NCBI GenBank assembly: GCA_016808115.1
Contig: JAEQBH010000997.1
Coordinates: forward strand, 620,001 to 684,000
From: Tetrastigma voinierianum
Lineage: Eukaryota > Streptophyta > Magnoliopsida > Vitales > Vitaceae
Length of the DNA: 64,000 nt
Reading direction: 5' to 3'
The position numbers and the translations under genes were made by a program. The first letter of the stretch is position 1, and each line of letters starts with the position of its first letter. The notes beneath the pieces are model-generated. The model did no database searches, was not told the DNA's origin, and saw only the letters and a program-made list of their open reading frames with translations. Of the stretch, positions 1-11,470 are shown piece by piece.

Positions 1-1213
1 CATTCACTCCACTTAAACCAATAGGCCTTACGCTGGGAAGTAATGGCTTGTGGGGGCATTGAAACCAAGCTACGCAGTTTCTTTTCAAGTCCCAAGTCTG
101 TTACGTTCAATCTCAAGATGGGTCATAGAGTGAAGAATATTAGAGAGAGATTAAATAAAATTGCAACTGATGAGTCTAAATGTAATCTCATTAAGGGTGT
201 TTCAAACGCGCTTGTTGTGTTGAGTAAAAGTGAGATGACCCACTCCTTTGTCCGAGCTTCCGATGTTATCGGAAGAGACGATGAGAAAGAAAATATCATC
301 GGCCTTTTGAAGCAGTCCAATGATAGTGAGAATGTTTCCGCAATTCCCATTGTTGGGATTGGGGGGAGGCAAGAAAACTCTGGCTAAACTTGTGTATAAC
401 GATGAGAGGGTAGTAGACCATTTCTCGACTAAAATGTGGGTTTGTGTGTCAGATGAGTTTGATGATGAAAAGCTAATAACGAAAATCCTCGAGGAGACGA
501 AAGGTGGTGAAAGTTATAGTAACTTCTCCATGGAGCGGTTGCAAAGTTATCTAAGAAATGAATTAGATGGCTAAAAATTCTTTCTGATTTTGGATAATGT
601 GTGAAACAAGGATTGTGAGAAGTGAGTTAAGCTCAAGGACTTGGTCATGGACGATTCCAATGGAAGCCAAATTCTTGTAACTACAAGCAAGAAATCAATT
701 GCTTCAATCATGGCCACTTTTCCCGTGCAAGAATTAAAGGATCTTTCCTATGAGGATTGTTTGTCTATATTTGTGAAATGTGCATTCAAGGATCAAGAAG
801 ATAAACAATATCCAAACCTTATAAAAATTGGGGAGCAGATTGTCCAAAAATGTGCAAGGGTTCCTCTTTCTGGCAGAAGCTTGGAGAACTTACTTTATTC
901 CAAAAAACATGAACGTGAATGGGTATCTATCAGAGATAGGGAAATTTGGGAATTAGAACAAGATCAAGATGGTATTATGGCTGCATTAAAATTGAGCTAT
1001 AATGATTTGCCTTATCACTTGAAACAATGCCTAGCTCTTTGTTCAACGTTTGCCAAAGATTACGGGATTAGTAATCAAAGCTTGATCACCTTTTGGATTG
1101 CACAAGGTCTTTTCAATCATTGGACCAAAAAATGCAACAATGGAAGATATTAGTGAGAAATAAATCAACGAACTATTGTCTAGATCTTTCTTTCAAGGTG
1201 TCAGGGTACTAAG
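1..1213 (+). pseudogene. CNL-type NB-ARC-LRR resistance pseudogene, 5' part
   Basis: This is the end of the coiled-coil region and most of the NB-ARC domain of a CNL immune receptor, a family of cytoplasmic ATP-dependent sensors of pathogen effectors. It runs off the left window edge. Visible motifs in order are a CC-end block (MGHRVKNIRERLNKIA, from 118), a broken P-loop (about 344-385), RNBS-A (WVCVSDEFDDEKLITKIL), kinase-2 (LILDN then a stop), RNBS-B (SQILVTTSKK), a degenerate GLPL site (CARVPLSGRSL) and RNBS-D (LKQCLALCSTFAKDY). The P-loop has a one-base frameshift and lost residues (GGGGKKTLA where the family has GGMGKTTLA). Stops fall at about 572, 602 and 623, two of them where the family has tryptophan. 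The reading breaks at 1214, the first base of a Copia LTR, and resumes with the MHD motif at 11961. Calling it a pseudogene is very secure. Confidence 0.93.
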
Positions 1214-1706
1214 TGTTAGATTAATTTATTAATTATGGACTAAGTATAATCATATTACAATTTTAATTGTATAATTATGCATGTTAATTATGGGTCATTT
1301 ATGGGATGGTTTAATATTAACTGGCTATGGGTTCATGGTTTTATCTTCTCTCTTGCTTTGGTAAGCCCATTGGACCAATGCCCAATTGTTCCCTTATGCT
1401 CTATATATATAAGTACATTGAGCCCTAGAATTTTATAAGGGTTTGGTATAACATACTTTGGGGAGAAGGAAAAAATTATTTTCAACCCTAGCCTTTCTTT
1501 GATTTCATCCCTTGTAGATTTGAGAAACTAATGACAGCTAACAATTCTGGATCCATGCCAAGTATGTTATCTACCCAGTACAAATTGATATGCTTCATTG
1601 TTTCTATAAAGTTATTATTTTGTAATGTATTTATTGGGTTATTTGATTATTGATTAATTGTTTTTGGGATTAATAAATACTTTTAATTTTACAAAATAAT
1701 TTAGCA
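1214..1706 (+). repeat. Copia 5' LTR
   Basis: Direct repeat of 11471-11960, bounded by TG and CA. It carries a TATA-like TATATATATAAG at 1402-1413, about 190 bp in, which is the likely start region for element transcription. It ends three bases before the primer binding site. Confidence 0.95.
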
Positions 1707-1708
1707 AT

Positions 1709-1720
1709 TGGTATCAGAGC
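1709..1720 (+). promoter_or_regulatory. Copia primer binding site (initiator Met tRNA)
   Basis: TGGTATCAGAGC is complementary to the 3' end of plant initiator methionine tRNA, the usual minus-strand primer of Copia elements. It lies three bases after the 5' LTR. Confidence 0.93.
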
Positions 1721-2200
1721 AACTTTAGTTGGCATTGAAGCTGTCAATTTTATTTTCATCGTTTTCTAGGTTCAGTTCGTATTTTTCTTATCTCAGATTG
1801 TTTCTCGCTTCTTTCTTGGTCTTGAGTTTTGCCTCTTGATTGAAAGAATGGACCACAATTTTCCATAAAATAATAAAAAACTTTAAAAAATCCAATATAT
1901 TTCCATCGTTTCCTAATGAATATCATGATGGTTGATTTATTATTATTATTATTGTTATTAAGTTTATTCACATTAAAGGACAATTTAAGTTTGGATTGGC
2001 ATGGTTTTGATTTGACTCAATCACTCAAGTTTTCTAATCCAAATAAGTTTATTGTGGGTTGTACGATTGCTTTTGGATCTGACATAATCACTCAAGTTTC
2101 TTGGCATTAAATGGCATTTTTTTATTTGTTTTAAAAGGATTAAGTTAATCAAATATTTGATTCTCAAATATATCTATATCTATATCTATATCTATATATA
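1721..2200 (+). other. Copia leader remnant with TATATC microsatellite
   Basis: AT-rich sequence between the primer site and the first nested LTR. No gag reading frame can be followed. A TTATTATTATT run lies near 1938, and a TATATC-type simple repeat (2170-2200) forms the target into which the next LTR inserted. Confidence 0.6.
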
Positions 2201-2942
2201 TGATCGGGTTTAAAATAATGGGCGCGCGGGCCCAAAACATGAGCCCAAGCAACTGGCTTAAGAAGGGATTAAGAAGCGTGCCTGAAGACCGCCATGGGCC
2301 CTTGATGACATCCCCTAAATATAGGACCAAAACAAGGGCCCAATTCACCTTCAAAAGGTCATACAGAATCAAAGAATTCAGATCTCCACCACTAGGAAAG
2401 TAGAATACTCCTAATTATTACTCACACCATCCCTTATTAATTCCGCTACGATAAGGAAAGAAAATCTCTCATGGGAGGAATATCGTATCATCCTCCAACA
2501 AGGAAATATATTATTCTCTGTCATCATCCAACTAGGAAAGTTATCATGATCGTCCATTATAAATATGATGAGTCTAAAAATTCATTAAGTTTTTTAATCC
2601 ATTTTTCTGAGTATATTATGAGATAAATGTTGATTTGTTTGCAGAAAAGTGGATAATTAACTCAAATTTCATTTTGCAGAGGTCACAACGTAAAACTCAA
2701 ATCTTAGCAAAAAATCGTAAGAAACTAGCCGCACAGTAATTGAGGTCACACTGAGGTACTCTCACATGTGAAACTCACTGCTGCCCATTCCAGTCACGAC
2801 ACATCAACAAATTCGGCCAAGAAGAAAGAAAACTCGGGAACAAGTGAAGTCGTGACTTGAAGAAGGAGGTTGCGACAAAGAAAACGTGGTCGGTGACTAA
2901 AGGAAATAATCAAGGAAGAATTCATGTCGCGGACATCACTTT

Positions 2943-3767
2943 TGATGTCGCGACGCGCGATATGAATGATGTCGCGACACCACTCGAGGTCGCGACAAGG
3001 ATCCGCTTATAAAGCCACAAGAAAAGGTCTTTAAAAGAAAGAGGTTGCAACTAGTTTTCAAATGCTAGGTCTGATTTCTATGCACGCGACACCACTATGA
3101 TGTCGCCACATAAAGACAGAAGATTCAAAGTGCAAACCAAAATAGAGTTTTGAAAGGAGGTCGCAACCTCGTAGCCAACAAGCACTTGCCAAGAACCGAA
3201 CTTTGCGACCTTTACGAACTGGGCGGATCAGAAATGATGTCGCGACCACTCATTAAGGTCGCGAATTTCCAAAGAAGAGCCGAAAGGTAAGAAATTGAGG
3301 TTGCAACACCACCTTGAGGTCGCGACCTGGAAAATAGGTGAGAAGGAGGAAATTTGTTGCAATGAAGAACTGAGGTTGCAACCAGAAAAAAAAGAAATGG
3401 GAAGCAAAAGAGGTCGCGACATAAAATTGAAACATATGAAGGCAAGAAGACCACCAGCAAGATTGCGACCAAGAAATCAAAGTCACAACATGAAGTCATC
3501 ATACAAACGTAAAGTGGCGCAACCTAAACCTGGAGCAAGTTCTGAACCTCGGCCGAAGAATAAGACAATGATGTCGCGACATGTGACTGAGGTCGTGACA
3601 TCAACACCGGAGAATGACTGAGCAAATGAGGTCGACGACAAATGATGTCGCGACCATCGATCAAAAGCAAAGCAGACAACCCGGGTTGCAACTTAAAGAA
3701 AGAAGTCGCTGATCGATCACGAAAGTAATCAAGAATCCATGTCGCGACATCAACTTGAGGTCGCGAC
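2943..3767. repeat. Island of GTCGCGAC palindromes
   Basis: Ten perfect copies of the 8-bp palindrome GTCGCGAC start at 2947, 2971, 2989, 3239, 3319, 3413, 3573, 3647, 3741 and 3760. They are usually preceded by GAT or GAG, giving two alternating contexts. Four copies of the doubly changed palindrome GTTGCAAC start at 3044, 3300, 3375 and 3685, and single-hit forms such as GTCGTGAC also occur. Spacing is irregular, so this is not a simple satellite. Confidence 0.95.
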
Positions 3768-3848
3768 ATAGGACGTTGAGCTTCGGGCTTTTTTCTTTTC
3801 GAGTTCCACTCGGGAGCATTTGGGGTGATCGCCAAATTCTTTTTACAG

Positions 3849-3857
3849 TATAAATAG
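3849..3857 (+). promoter_or_regulatory. TATA box of the 2566-5254 LTR
   Basis: TATAAATAG lies about 80 bp downstream of the last palindrome of the island. It fits the U3/R boundary of a long Gypsy LTR. Confidence 0.6.
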
Positions 3858-5717
3858 ATAGCTTTAGAAGAGTAAAGAAGTTTTTCCGTCTTCAATACCC
3901 AAAAAAGGGAAAAGAAGAGGAACTCAGTGTATATATTAGAGTAGATTTTTATTTTCTTTATTTTTCTTATTTTAAGTTTACTTTCGGTTTGAATTCTTAA
4001 CCGTGCGTAGATCGAGTAGCCGGATTTTTAGTTCTATTATTTTTCTTAAGTATTATCGCTGAAAATTTATGGAAATCTGTATCAAATTCTCGGAATTCAT
4101 TTTTCTCGCTTTATTGCAATTACAATGGTTGTAAAGTGATTGGTGCTCCATTTAATTCGCACGTAGTACTCGTAGCGTTGTACCCGCTGGATTTGATTTT
4201 ACTTCTAGTTACGCCTTTCCCGTTAATAATGATGAGAAATTAATTTGGGGTTCGGTTCTACTAATCGGTGTCATTTTGAATGGATAGTTCCAATAGTAGT
4301 ACCTAATACCGCTTGAGGGAATGTATCTTACCTGACATCCGTGATGCCCTATAATAATGTAGACGGATTCCCGAGAGCCGAGAGCATTCTTTTCTCGGGT
4401 ATGTTCGACTACCATTGATCAACCGTCGAGCTCGAGTTCATTTTGATAAACTCTATCTCGCTTCATACTGAAGCTGGAGTGTAAGTATTTAACAATATAA
4501 ATAATCGTAGAGTTCACCTTAATCTAAAGGTAAGTTCCAATCCTCATGTTAGCTTGGGATTCATCAAGGGAATGGGATAAAACCCATAGATTTGAAGGTC
4601 AGCTACCAATTAAGTGGTAGAAACTTACTTAAAATCCCGAGAAGGAAAAGGGGCAAAAGTTCTTTGTCGACTGTGAAACGGGTGTGAAGTATCAGAAAGA
4701 AAAATACCCAGATTCAGAAGAGAATTTCGAATACGTGTAGCCGGTTTGATCTTTGTCTTCGAGAGAAGCAAGGATATCTAATCTGAATACGAGAAATCCA
4801 ATTCCGCAAAACTAGGAAATCTTTGACAATAAATCCGTATCCATATATAGAAACGTGAGCAAATGTACTTAACTCTAGAATTGACTGCTTTCATTGTATT
4901 TCATTGATATTTTTGCTTTCTCACAAGAAATGATTCAATCCATTCTTTTATATACAATTTATTTTTATTCATTTACTTTTGTTTTAGTTTAGCTTGAATA
5001 TATTCAATAGTATAGGATTTTTTATTTTTTGTTGTTTAGATAAAACCTTCACTATGAGTTTTGAGTCCAAATAGTATGGAATTTTAGTAGTTGGGGTAGT
5101 TGATCTTACCGCTATCAATCTCTCGTGGGATGATACCCGACTTACATTCAGATTTACTACCAGATGACCTGTACTTGCAAGTGGTCATGATCGAACCCTT
5201 ATTTTTAAATCATGAACATTAAGAGAAAACTATTTTATCAAGCAAAATTATCCAAAATAACATGGATACAAGAGAAGTGTAAGGCTCTTGTAATTATGTT
5301 AATTTGAGGGGTTTTATTCTATATAGAAAAAGGCAAACAAAATACCAGGCCACCCTATCGGTGAAAGGTACGCAAACAAACGCACAAAACTTCATTCCTG
5401 CGCTGATCTTCTTCCACCTAAAGAACCGACTTAGGCATCGGAGAGGCTGGACATGCGAGCCCCGTCTGATCCTTTTGTTTCTGTTTTGGTGTAGGAGCCC
5501 GACATCCGTAGTCAATGACCGGCCCAAAGAATTCCAAAGATCGCCCAACCTAGTTCTGGCTGAAAAGCATCACGCTTACGGTCGTCTGGAAGGACAGTTC
5601 CTTTACAAGTAAAGCTGACCTCTCAGTGACTGATGGTATCGACTCGAAACACGAACAAGAGCCACGCCAATCTCCAAGGATGCAAGACCAGCCAAGTTCC
5701 GGTTGAAAAAGTATCAT

Positions 5718-6334
5718 CAATATATATATATATATATATATATAAATAATTATTACTTTTCAATTTTTCCTATAACCAAAAAAGTTATGAAATCGTTTTT
5801 TTTTTCCAATTTTGATTGGCTATCACTTTCATTTTCTTCTTTTTTTTTTTTTTTGGTATTTTATCCCATTAAACATTAAATTTGATCTTTGACAAAATTG
5901 AATATTTTATCCAATTTTGCAATAATTTGATTTTTTTTTTCTCATATTGTTTTTCTAATTTATGTTTATGCTATTTGGATTATTTATAGCATTATGTTGT
6001 GAATACAATTATTTTATTGCATTTGGGTAAAAATTAAGAAATATTGAATGCTTATGAAATTGCCTCTCGTGAGTCTGAACATGTCAGATATTTTTGAAAC
6101 TTATGTTGCGATTGTTATTTTTCCCTTCTTGTACATCAATTTTGCTAAGATCCATACGAATAGTGAAGTTATCCTATCGATGACTTTTTTATTTGGTAGG
6201 ATGTTTAGTTTGGTGAAGAGATTTCATTAAATGTCATGAACCGCGTAATTTTACTACTCTATTGGTGGGAAATTGTCGCATTTGGTTGTGACAACCGATG
6301 AATTGCTCTTACATGTGTATAAGTCTTTTTGTAT
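5718..6334 (+). other. TA run and AT-rich Copia internal remnant
   Basis: A (TA)n run (about 5720-5744) is followed by poly-T tracts and AT-rich DNA belonging to the Copia interior. The weak frame at 6048-6230 shows no family motif. Gag should lie here by position but cannot be recognised. Confidence 0.5.
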
Positions 6335-7661
6335 TGAAAGGCTCAAAATGTTTTATATAAAATGTGTGTGCTTATATGCGCAAGTGCACGTGTCGCCACA
6401 AGTAATAAAATGAAAGTATGTGCATTGTCCAACGAGGATTAGGTCTTTAAGTACTAAAATTATAATAGTCCTAACTTTATTTGGATTAACACCAAGGGGA
6501 AGTTAAAATGAAAACAAACTAAACTAAATAAATCCTAAACTAAAATGTCTAACATGCTAAAGGGAAAATGTAATTACAAGAAAGCCTAGGGTTTTTATTT
6601 CATCTAACAAATTCTTATGGTGAGGCTCTACTTGTTCCCAATGATGCTTAAATCATATATTAATGGTGAATTTCACCTAAGCACATGCTATTCTTTCTCA
6701 AGCAATAACAATCTACCCTTGGGAAAGGTTCTAATGTATCTCTACCTCAAACCATCATAACCAAAGATGCATTAAGCATTAGAAACCCAATAAGCAACAT
6801 GTAACCCACAAATATCTCTATTCTATGGTTAAACATGACTTGTGCCCTCAGGTGTTTCTACCCAAAGGGACTTCTATCTGCCCGTCGAGCTCCTCCCAAA
6901 CTCCTCTGCTAAAAATCCCCATCAAAATGCCCTAGTTTCCCCCTCTTATCGCCAAACCAAGAGACAATGGGCTTTATCACATTTGGGCCTCGACATTCAC
7001 GTTGTAGTGTGGCGAATCTGACACTAAGACGTGGAAAAATGAGGAGCTACTAGACCCTTATAACCATATCCACGCTGCAGAGCGTGAAAAAATCACGCTA
7101 CAGCGTGAAAACTCACGCTACAACGTGACCAGCTTGCTTTATTTTTCCTCCTCTGCTTCCCGATGCCATAACTTTCTCGTCCGAACTCCAAACTAAGCAA
7201 TCTTAATATCTACAGAAAACTTAGAGAGTGTAGAATACGGATATGTTCAGAGAGAACACTTTAGAGTTTATGGTAAATACTGAATCCACAAATTGTTCCA
7301 ACTTGTCAGATTTTGAGCACTCTTCCTCATTCCTTCAACTTCCAAAAGTCGTAACTTGATCAATTAAAGTCCAAATTAAGTAAATAAGGACTCTTTGGAA
7401 AGATTAGGAAGTCTACTATCTATCCATATGAATATTGGATCCATGGGAGGCCATCCTACAGCTGAAAAGACCAAAATACAGTAGTTGTTGTTGAATGTTG
7501 AATTTGCTAATTTTTTTACCTATTTTCGCTCATTTCCGCTCAATGGTTGGCCTAATCACAAAATTGAGAAAATGGAGCATTATGACACTTATTTATCTTA
7601 TAAAAATACTAAAACCTAAGAAAAAAAATGATGATAAAATGAGTATTTAAGATACTCATCA
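6335..7661 (-). mobile_element. Gypsy-type solo LTR, reverse orientation
   Basis: Read on the minus strand it begins TGATGAGTATCTTAAATACT and ends GAGCCTTTCA. A perfect TGTAT duplication flanks it (6330-6334 and 7662-7666). The minus-strand end region contains 'CTTGTGGCGACACGTGCACT', similar in style to plant Athila-like LTR ends. No internal domain is attached. It holds its own palindrome island (6998-7127), followed on the plus strand by GCCATAACTTTCTCGT (7165), a module shared with the 3.5-kb LTRs further along. Confidence 0.85.
6998..7127. repeat. Island of CACGCTRCAGCGTG words
   Basis: Near-palindromic words CACGCTGCAGAGCGTG (7071-7086), CACGCTACAGCGTG (7094-7107) and CACGCTACAACGTG (7114-7127), plus a looser CACGTTGTAGTGTG at 6998. 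The arms CACGCT/AGCGTG pair with each other. Confidence 0.85.
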
Positions 7662-7666
7662 TGTAT

Positions 7667-9178
7667 TTTACTGATTCTTGCATTTGGTGACCACTTTTGT
7701 GGGTCATTTGGTAAGCCAAAGAATGGAGCAATTTTCATGTCTTTGTTGTACATATATTTTTTACATTGCTCTCGTATGTATTCTTCAGCTTTGGGTTTTC
7801 CTCGGTCACTGCCATCACGAAACTCAATAGGACTAATTACAAGAATGGGAAAAATGAGCTATCTGATGATCATTAGGTGAATGTTTGTTTTGAATCCAAT
7901 ATCATTGATATGTCATCTGATACTTGGTGGTTAGATAGTGGGGCTAACATTCACACTTGCAATTCTATGCAAGCAATGATAAGCAGAAGAAGTCCAACTA
8001 GCTCGAGCAAAGATGTGCACATGGGGAGACATTACAATGCTCAAGTTGATTTTCTAGAGCTTAGATTATTCAGTACAAAAAAATTCTTTGAATTAAGTGT
8101 GGATGTGCGTATATACCCTCGATCATGAGAAATTTGATATCAGTACCTATTTTGGATAGACTTGGATATAGTTTTATTTTTAGAACTAGAAAAGTTAAAT
8201 TGTACCGAGATTCGCTATTTATTGGCACTGGAGTACTTTGTGAGAGTCTTTGCATATTAGAGTTGTCTACTTTGCCTTCTGTTTCTGCTTACCTTACTAT
8301 TAATACTAGTAGTAGCTCCAAACGTTTGAGATTGAATGAAAAGTCTTCTACTCTTTGGTACAAGGGTTTGGGTCATATTTCTAGATGATGAATGGAGAGA
8401 TTAATTAAAGATGAAATTCTTCCAGATCTTGATTTCTCATATTTTGATACCTGTGTAGATTGCATCAAAGGTAAGATAACCACTAAGGTTAATAATGCTA
8501 AGATTGATAGATGCACTAAGTTGCTTAGGGTTATTCATGCAGATGTTTGTGGGTCATTCACTCCTCTTGCTATGGGTGGCTACAAATATTTCATCACGTT
8601 CATTGACGATTATTCCCGTTATGGTTTTGTTGAGCTCATTCGTGAGAAGTCTAAATCTTTGGAGGCTTTCAAAGCTTTCAAAGCTTTCAAAGCTAAAGTT
8701 GAGCCTCGACGTTTGTTAGAAGATCAAAGTGGTTCATTCTAACAGAGGTGGTGAGTATTATGGTAGATATGATGAGGGATCGGACGAACCCCAGACCATT
8801 TGCAAAGCACCTTCAGGAATGTGGCATCGATGCTCTGGGTGATATACAAGCTTCGGTAAATTTCAACAAAATGGGATTGCAGAGATGAGAAATTGCACGC
8901 TTCTTGATATGGTGCAATGTATGCTTGTTAATTCCTTACTACCTGAGTTCTTCTGAGGTAAAGCTTTGAAAACTACAGTTTATATTTTGAATCAAGTGCT
9001 TAGTAAGTCTATTCATAAGACTCCATATGAGTTATGGTCATAAAAGAAGTTCAGCTCGTTATTTCCATGTTCTCAGGGTCGCAAGGCGGAAGTGAGACTG
9101 CATAACCTAACTAAGAAACTTGATTCAAAAACCATTAGTGAGTACTTTATTGGTTATTGTGTGGGATAAAGAGGTTCC
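7667..9178 (+). pseudogene. Copia gag end, protease and integrase remnant
   Basis: Decayed first half of Copia pol. From about 7840 the frame leads into the protease motif (DTWWLDSGANIHTC, about 7919-7960), with the aspartate and glycine retained. Next comes the GAG-pre-integrase zinc region (TLWYKGLGHIS, CVDCIKGK, about 8350-8480) and the integrase core (HADVCGSFTP and FITFIDDYSRYGF, 8537-8628). A tandem GCTTTCAAA expansion (about 8663-8696) adds repeated KAF residues. Later integrase text (GIAEMRNCTLLDM, ILNQVLSKS) is readable only with frameshifts. Stops at about 8128, 8386 and 8742 show it is dead. No convincing gag zinc knuckle remains. Confidence 0.88.
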
Positions 9179-10190
9179 ATGTTTTATTGCCCGTTGCACA
9201 CCACTAGAGTGATTAAGTCAGATCGAGCTATCTATTTTGAGGATAATACTGGTACAAGCCAAGGGCTAAGAGAAATTGTGTTCAAGGAACACCTAGTTTT
9301 TATTCCTGTGCCTATTGCTTCCACTTCCATCTCTAGCCCTATTGTTAACCAGCATCCAGTAGTCACTACCAATGATGAACCAATTGAGGTTGTAGATCCA
9401 TTAACCCCAGATGTAGATCCAATAGCCCTAGATGTAGCCATGGATATACCCTTGAGGAAGTTAGAGAGGGTGTATAGACCCTCAATTTCAAATGACTATA
9501 TTGTCAATTTGCAATGGTATGAATATGATGTGGGTGATGTATCATATCTGACTACCTACAAAAAAGCCATTGTTAGTCCTCAATCCAACTTCTGGATCAA
9601 TGCAATGAAAGATGAGATAACTTCCATGTCACAGAATAAAGTTTGGAACTTGGTAGATTTTCTAGATGGATGCATACCTATTTTGTGCAAATGGGTATTC
9701 AAGACCAAGTGCAATGTCAAGGGACATGTAGAGAGATATAAAGCAAAATTAGTGGCTAAGGGTTATAGTCAACGAGAAGGTACTGATTTTAAGGAAACCT
9801 TCTCTCCTTTGTTCACTAAAGACTCTTTACACATTATTATGGCTATAGTTGCTCATTTTGATTTAGGGTTGCATTAGATGGATGTGAGGACAACTTTCTT
9901 GAATGAAGACTTAGTGGAGGACGTTTACATGTCTCAACCTATTGGTTTTGAGGAAGTTGGTAAGGACCACATGGTTCATTTATGGTTTAAAGCAAGCTTC
10001 TAGGCAGTGGTATCTCAAATTTGATGAAGTTGTCACCGCCAATAGTTTTAAAAAGAATATCGTCGATCAATGCATATATATGAAGGTTAGTGGGAGCAAA
10101 TACATATTCTTGGTTTTATATGTTGATGATATTTTTCTCGCAACTAATGATACTAACCTGTTGATTGAGACAAAGAAATTATAGTTCAAC
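9179..10190 (+). pseudogene. Copia reverse transcriptase remnant
   Basis: Copia RT readable in pieces: the linker (PLRKLERVYRPSIS), the start of RT (FWINAMKDEITSMSQNKVWNL), KWVFKTKCNVKG, YKAKLVAKGYSQREGTDFKE, then after a stop at 9876 MDVRTTFLNEDL, and the catalytic YVDD at 10119-10130. A frameshift near 9960-9985 and an extra stop at about 10182 break the frame. The catalytic aspartates survive, but the reading frame does not. Confidence 0.9.
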
Positions 10191-10199
10191 CATTTTGAT

Positions 10200-10904
10200 A
10201 TGAAGGATCTTGGGAAAGTATCTTATGTCTTAGGCATACAGATACTTCGTGATAGACCTAGTGGCATTCTGAGATTGTCTCAATATACATATATTGAATG
10301 CATTCTAAAAAGGTTCAATATGCAATCATATTCTTCTGGCAAGACACCAATTGTAAAGGGTGTTAAATTTTTTAAAGGCCAATGTCCTCATAATGATATT
10401 GAGAGAGATCAGATGAAAGCGATCCCTTATTCTTCAATTGTGGGCAACCTGATGTATGCTCAAGTATGCACACGTCCTGATATTGCTTTTGTTATCGGCA
10501 TGTTGGGCAGGTACTTAAGTGATCTTGGTCAAAACCACTGGAAAGCGGCTAAGAAAGTGTTGAGGTATCTTCAGTGTACCAAGGATCTCATGTTGACATA
10601 TCAACGTACCGACACTCTTTGGGTGGTTGGTTATAGTGATTCCGATTATGTAGGTTGCGTAGATGATAAAAAGCCCACTTCTGGTTATATCTTTATGATG
10701 GTTGAAGGAGTTGTTTCGTGGAAAAGTGTCAAGCAGACACTTATAGTTTCTTCTACTATGGAGGTAGAGTATGTGGCGTGTTATGAGGCTACTTGTCATG
10801 CAATATGGTTGCGAAACTTCATTCCAACTTTGGAGGTTGTTCACTCCATTTCTAGACCGCTGAAATTGTTCTGTAATAATTCCACAATTGTATCTTTTTT
10901 GTGA
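10200..10904 (+). pseudogene. Copia RT end and RNase H remnant
   Basis: Continuous frame beginning MKDLGKVSYVLGIQILRD, the end of Copia RT, through the RNase H domain: YSDSDYVGCVDDKKPTSGY, then VSSTMEVEYVACYEAT with the catalytic Asp and Glu, then HAIWLRNF. It ends early at 10904. The usual C-terminal tail is visible out of frame to about 11040 (SISRPLKLFCNNS in frame, then SLISIEHTPMTSMLANP and MGLLGA after the shift). Confidence 0.9.
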
Positions 10905-11230
10905 AAGAGAAAGTTGTAGAGTCCCTCATTTCAATTGAGCACACACCTATGACTAGCATGTTAGCAAACCCACTAACCAAAGACTCACCTATTTGTGTGT
11001 TTCAAGAACACGTCACCTACATGGGATTGTTAGGAGCCTAGAATCTTTATTTTAGTGGGAGTTTTACCTTTTCATGTATTTTGTAAGGAAAGCTCATGTT
11101 TTTCGTTATTACATGCACATTTTGACGTTTGTCATTATCTTATGATTTTGTGTCATTTTGACCAGATGAATGACAAAATGATGTTTTCTCTTTCTATTGA
11201 ATCAATACTCTTGTCATTGAAATGCTTCTA

Positions 11231-11452
11231 GATTAGTAGCGCCTGATTATGTACGATTTATGCATCCTCTCAATGTATTAATTGTATATGATTGGTTATG
11301 GCTATGTAAGTCTCTTATTGAAGCATTTAGGTTATGATTTTGATTAGTAGCGCCTAATTATGTACGATTTATGCATCCTCTCGGTGTGTTAATTGTATAT
11401 GATTGGTTATGACTATGTAAATCTAATGAGAAAACATTTAAGTTATGATTAT
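11231..11452 (+). repeat. 111-bp tandem duplication before the Copia purine tract
   Basis: Two adjacent copies (11231-11341 and 11342-11452), both starting GATTAGTAGCGCCT and both containing TATGTACGATTTATGCATCC, with a handful of differences. The duplication lies in the untranslated stretch between RNase H and the 3' LTR. Confidence 0.9.
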
Positions 11453-11459
11453 GTCATCC

Positions 11460-11470
11460 AAGTGGGAGAA
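11460..11470 (+). promoter_or_regulatory. Copia polypurine tract
   Basis: AAGTGGGAGAA directly abuts the 3' LTR. This is the standard Copia plus-strand primer tract. Confidence 0.9.

Larger units (their letters stand above)
2566..5254 (+). mobile_element. Gypsy (Athila-like) solo LTR with GTCGCGAC island
   Basis: Begins TGATGAGTCT and ends AAATTATCCA, flanked by a perfect AAATA duplication (2561-2565 and 5255-5259). Layout: a U3 filled by the GTCGCGAC word island (about 2860-3780), a TATA box TATAAATAG at 3849, then a long leader. Near the end (about 5095-5190) is text of the kind 'GTGGGATGATACCCGACTT ... GACCTGTACTTGCAAGTGG', which I recognise from plant Gypsy LTR ends. No primer site or internal domain follows. 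It landed exactly at the TATA box of the surrounding LTR. Confidence 0.8.
2201..5719 (+). mobile_element. Gypsy (Tat-like) solo LTR, interrupted
   Basis: Begins TGATCGGGTT and ends AAGTATCATCA, flanked by ATATA on both sides (2196-2200 and 5720-5724). Because the target is a TA-rich microsatellite, this duplication is weak evidence on its own. Removing the nested LTR at 2566-5254 joins 2201-2565 to 5260-5719. The joined sequence has a TATA box (TTATAAATA) followed by a transcribed-type region containing GACTTAGGCATCGGAG (about 5429), a string I associate with plant Tat-type Gypsy LTRs. No internal domain follows, hence solo LTR. Confidence 0.72.

Noticed and set aside
3212..3895. Overlapping minus-strand frames of 60-120 codons
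   Set aside because: They lie in the GTCGCGAC island, where stop codons are rare in several frames because of the repeated word. There is no family motif.
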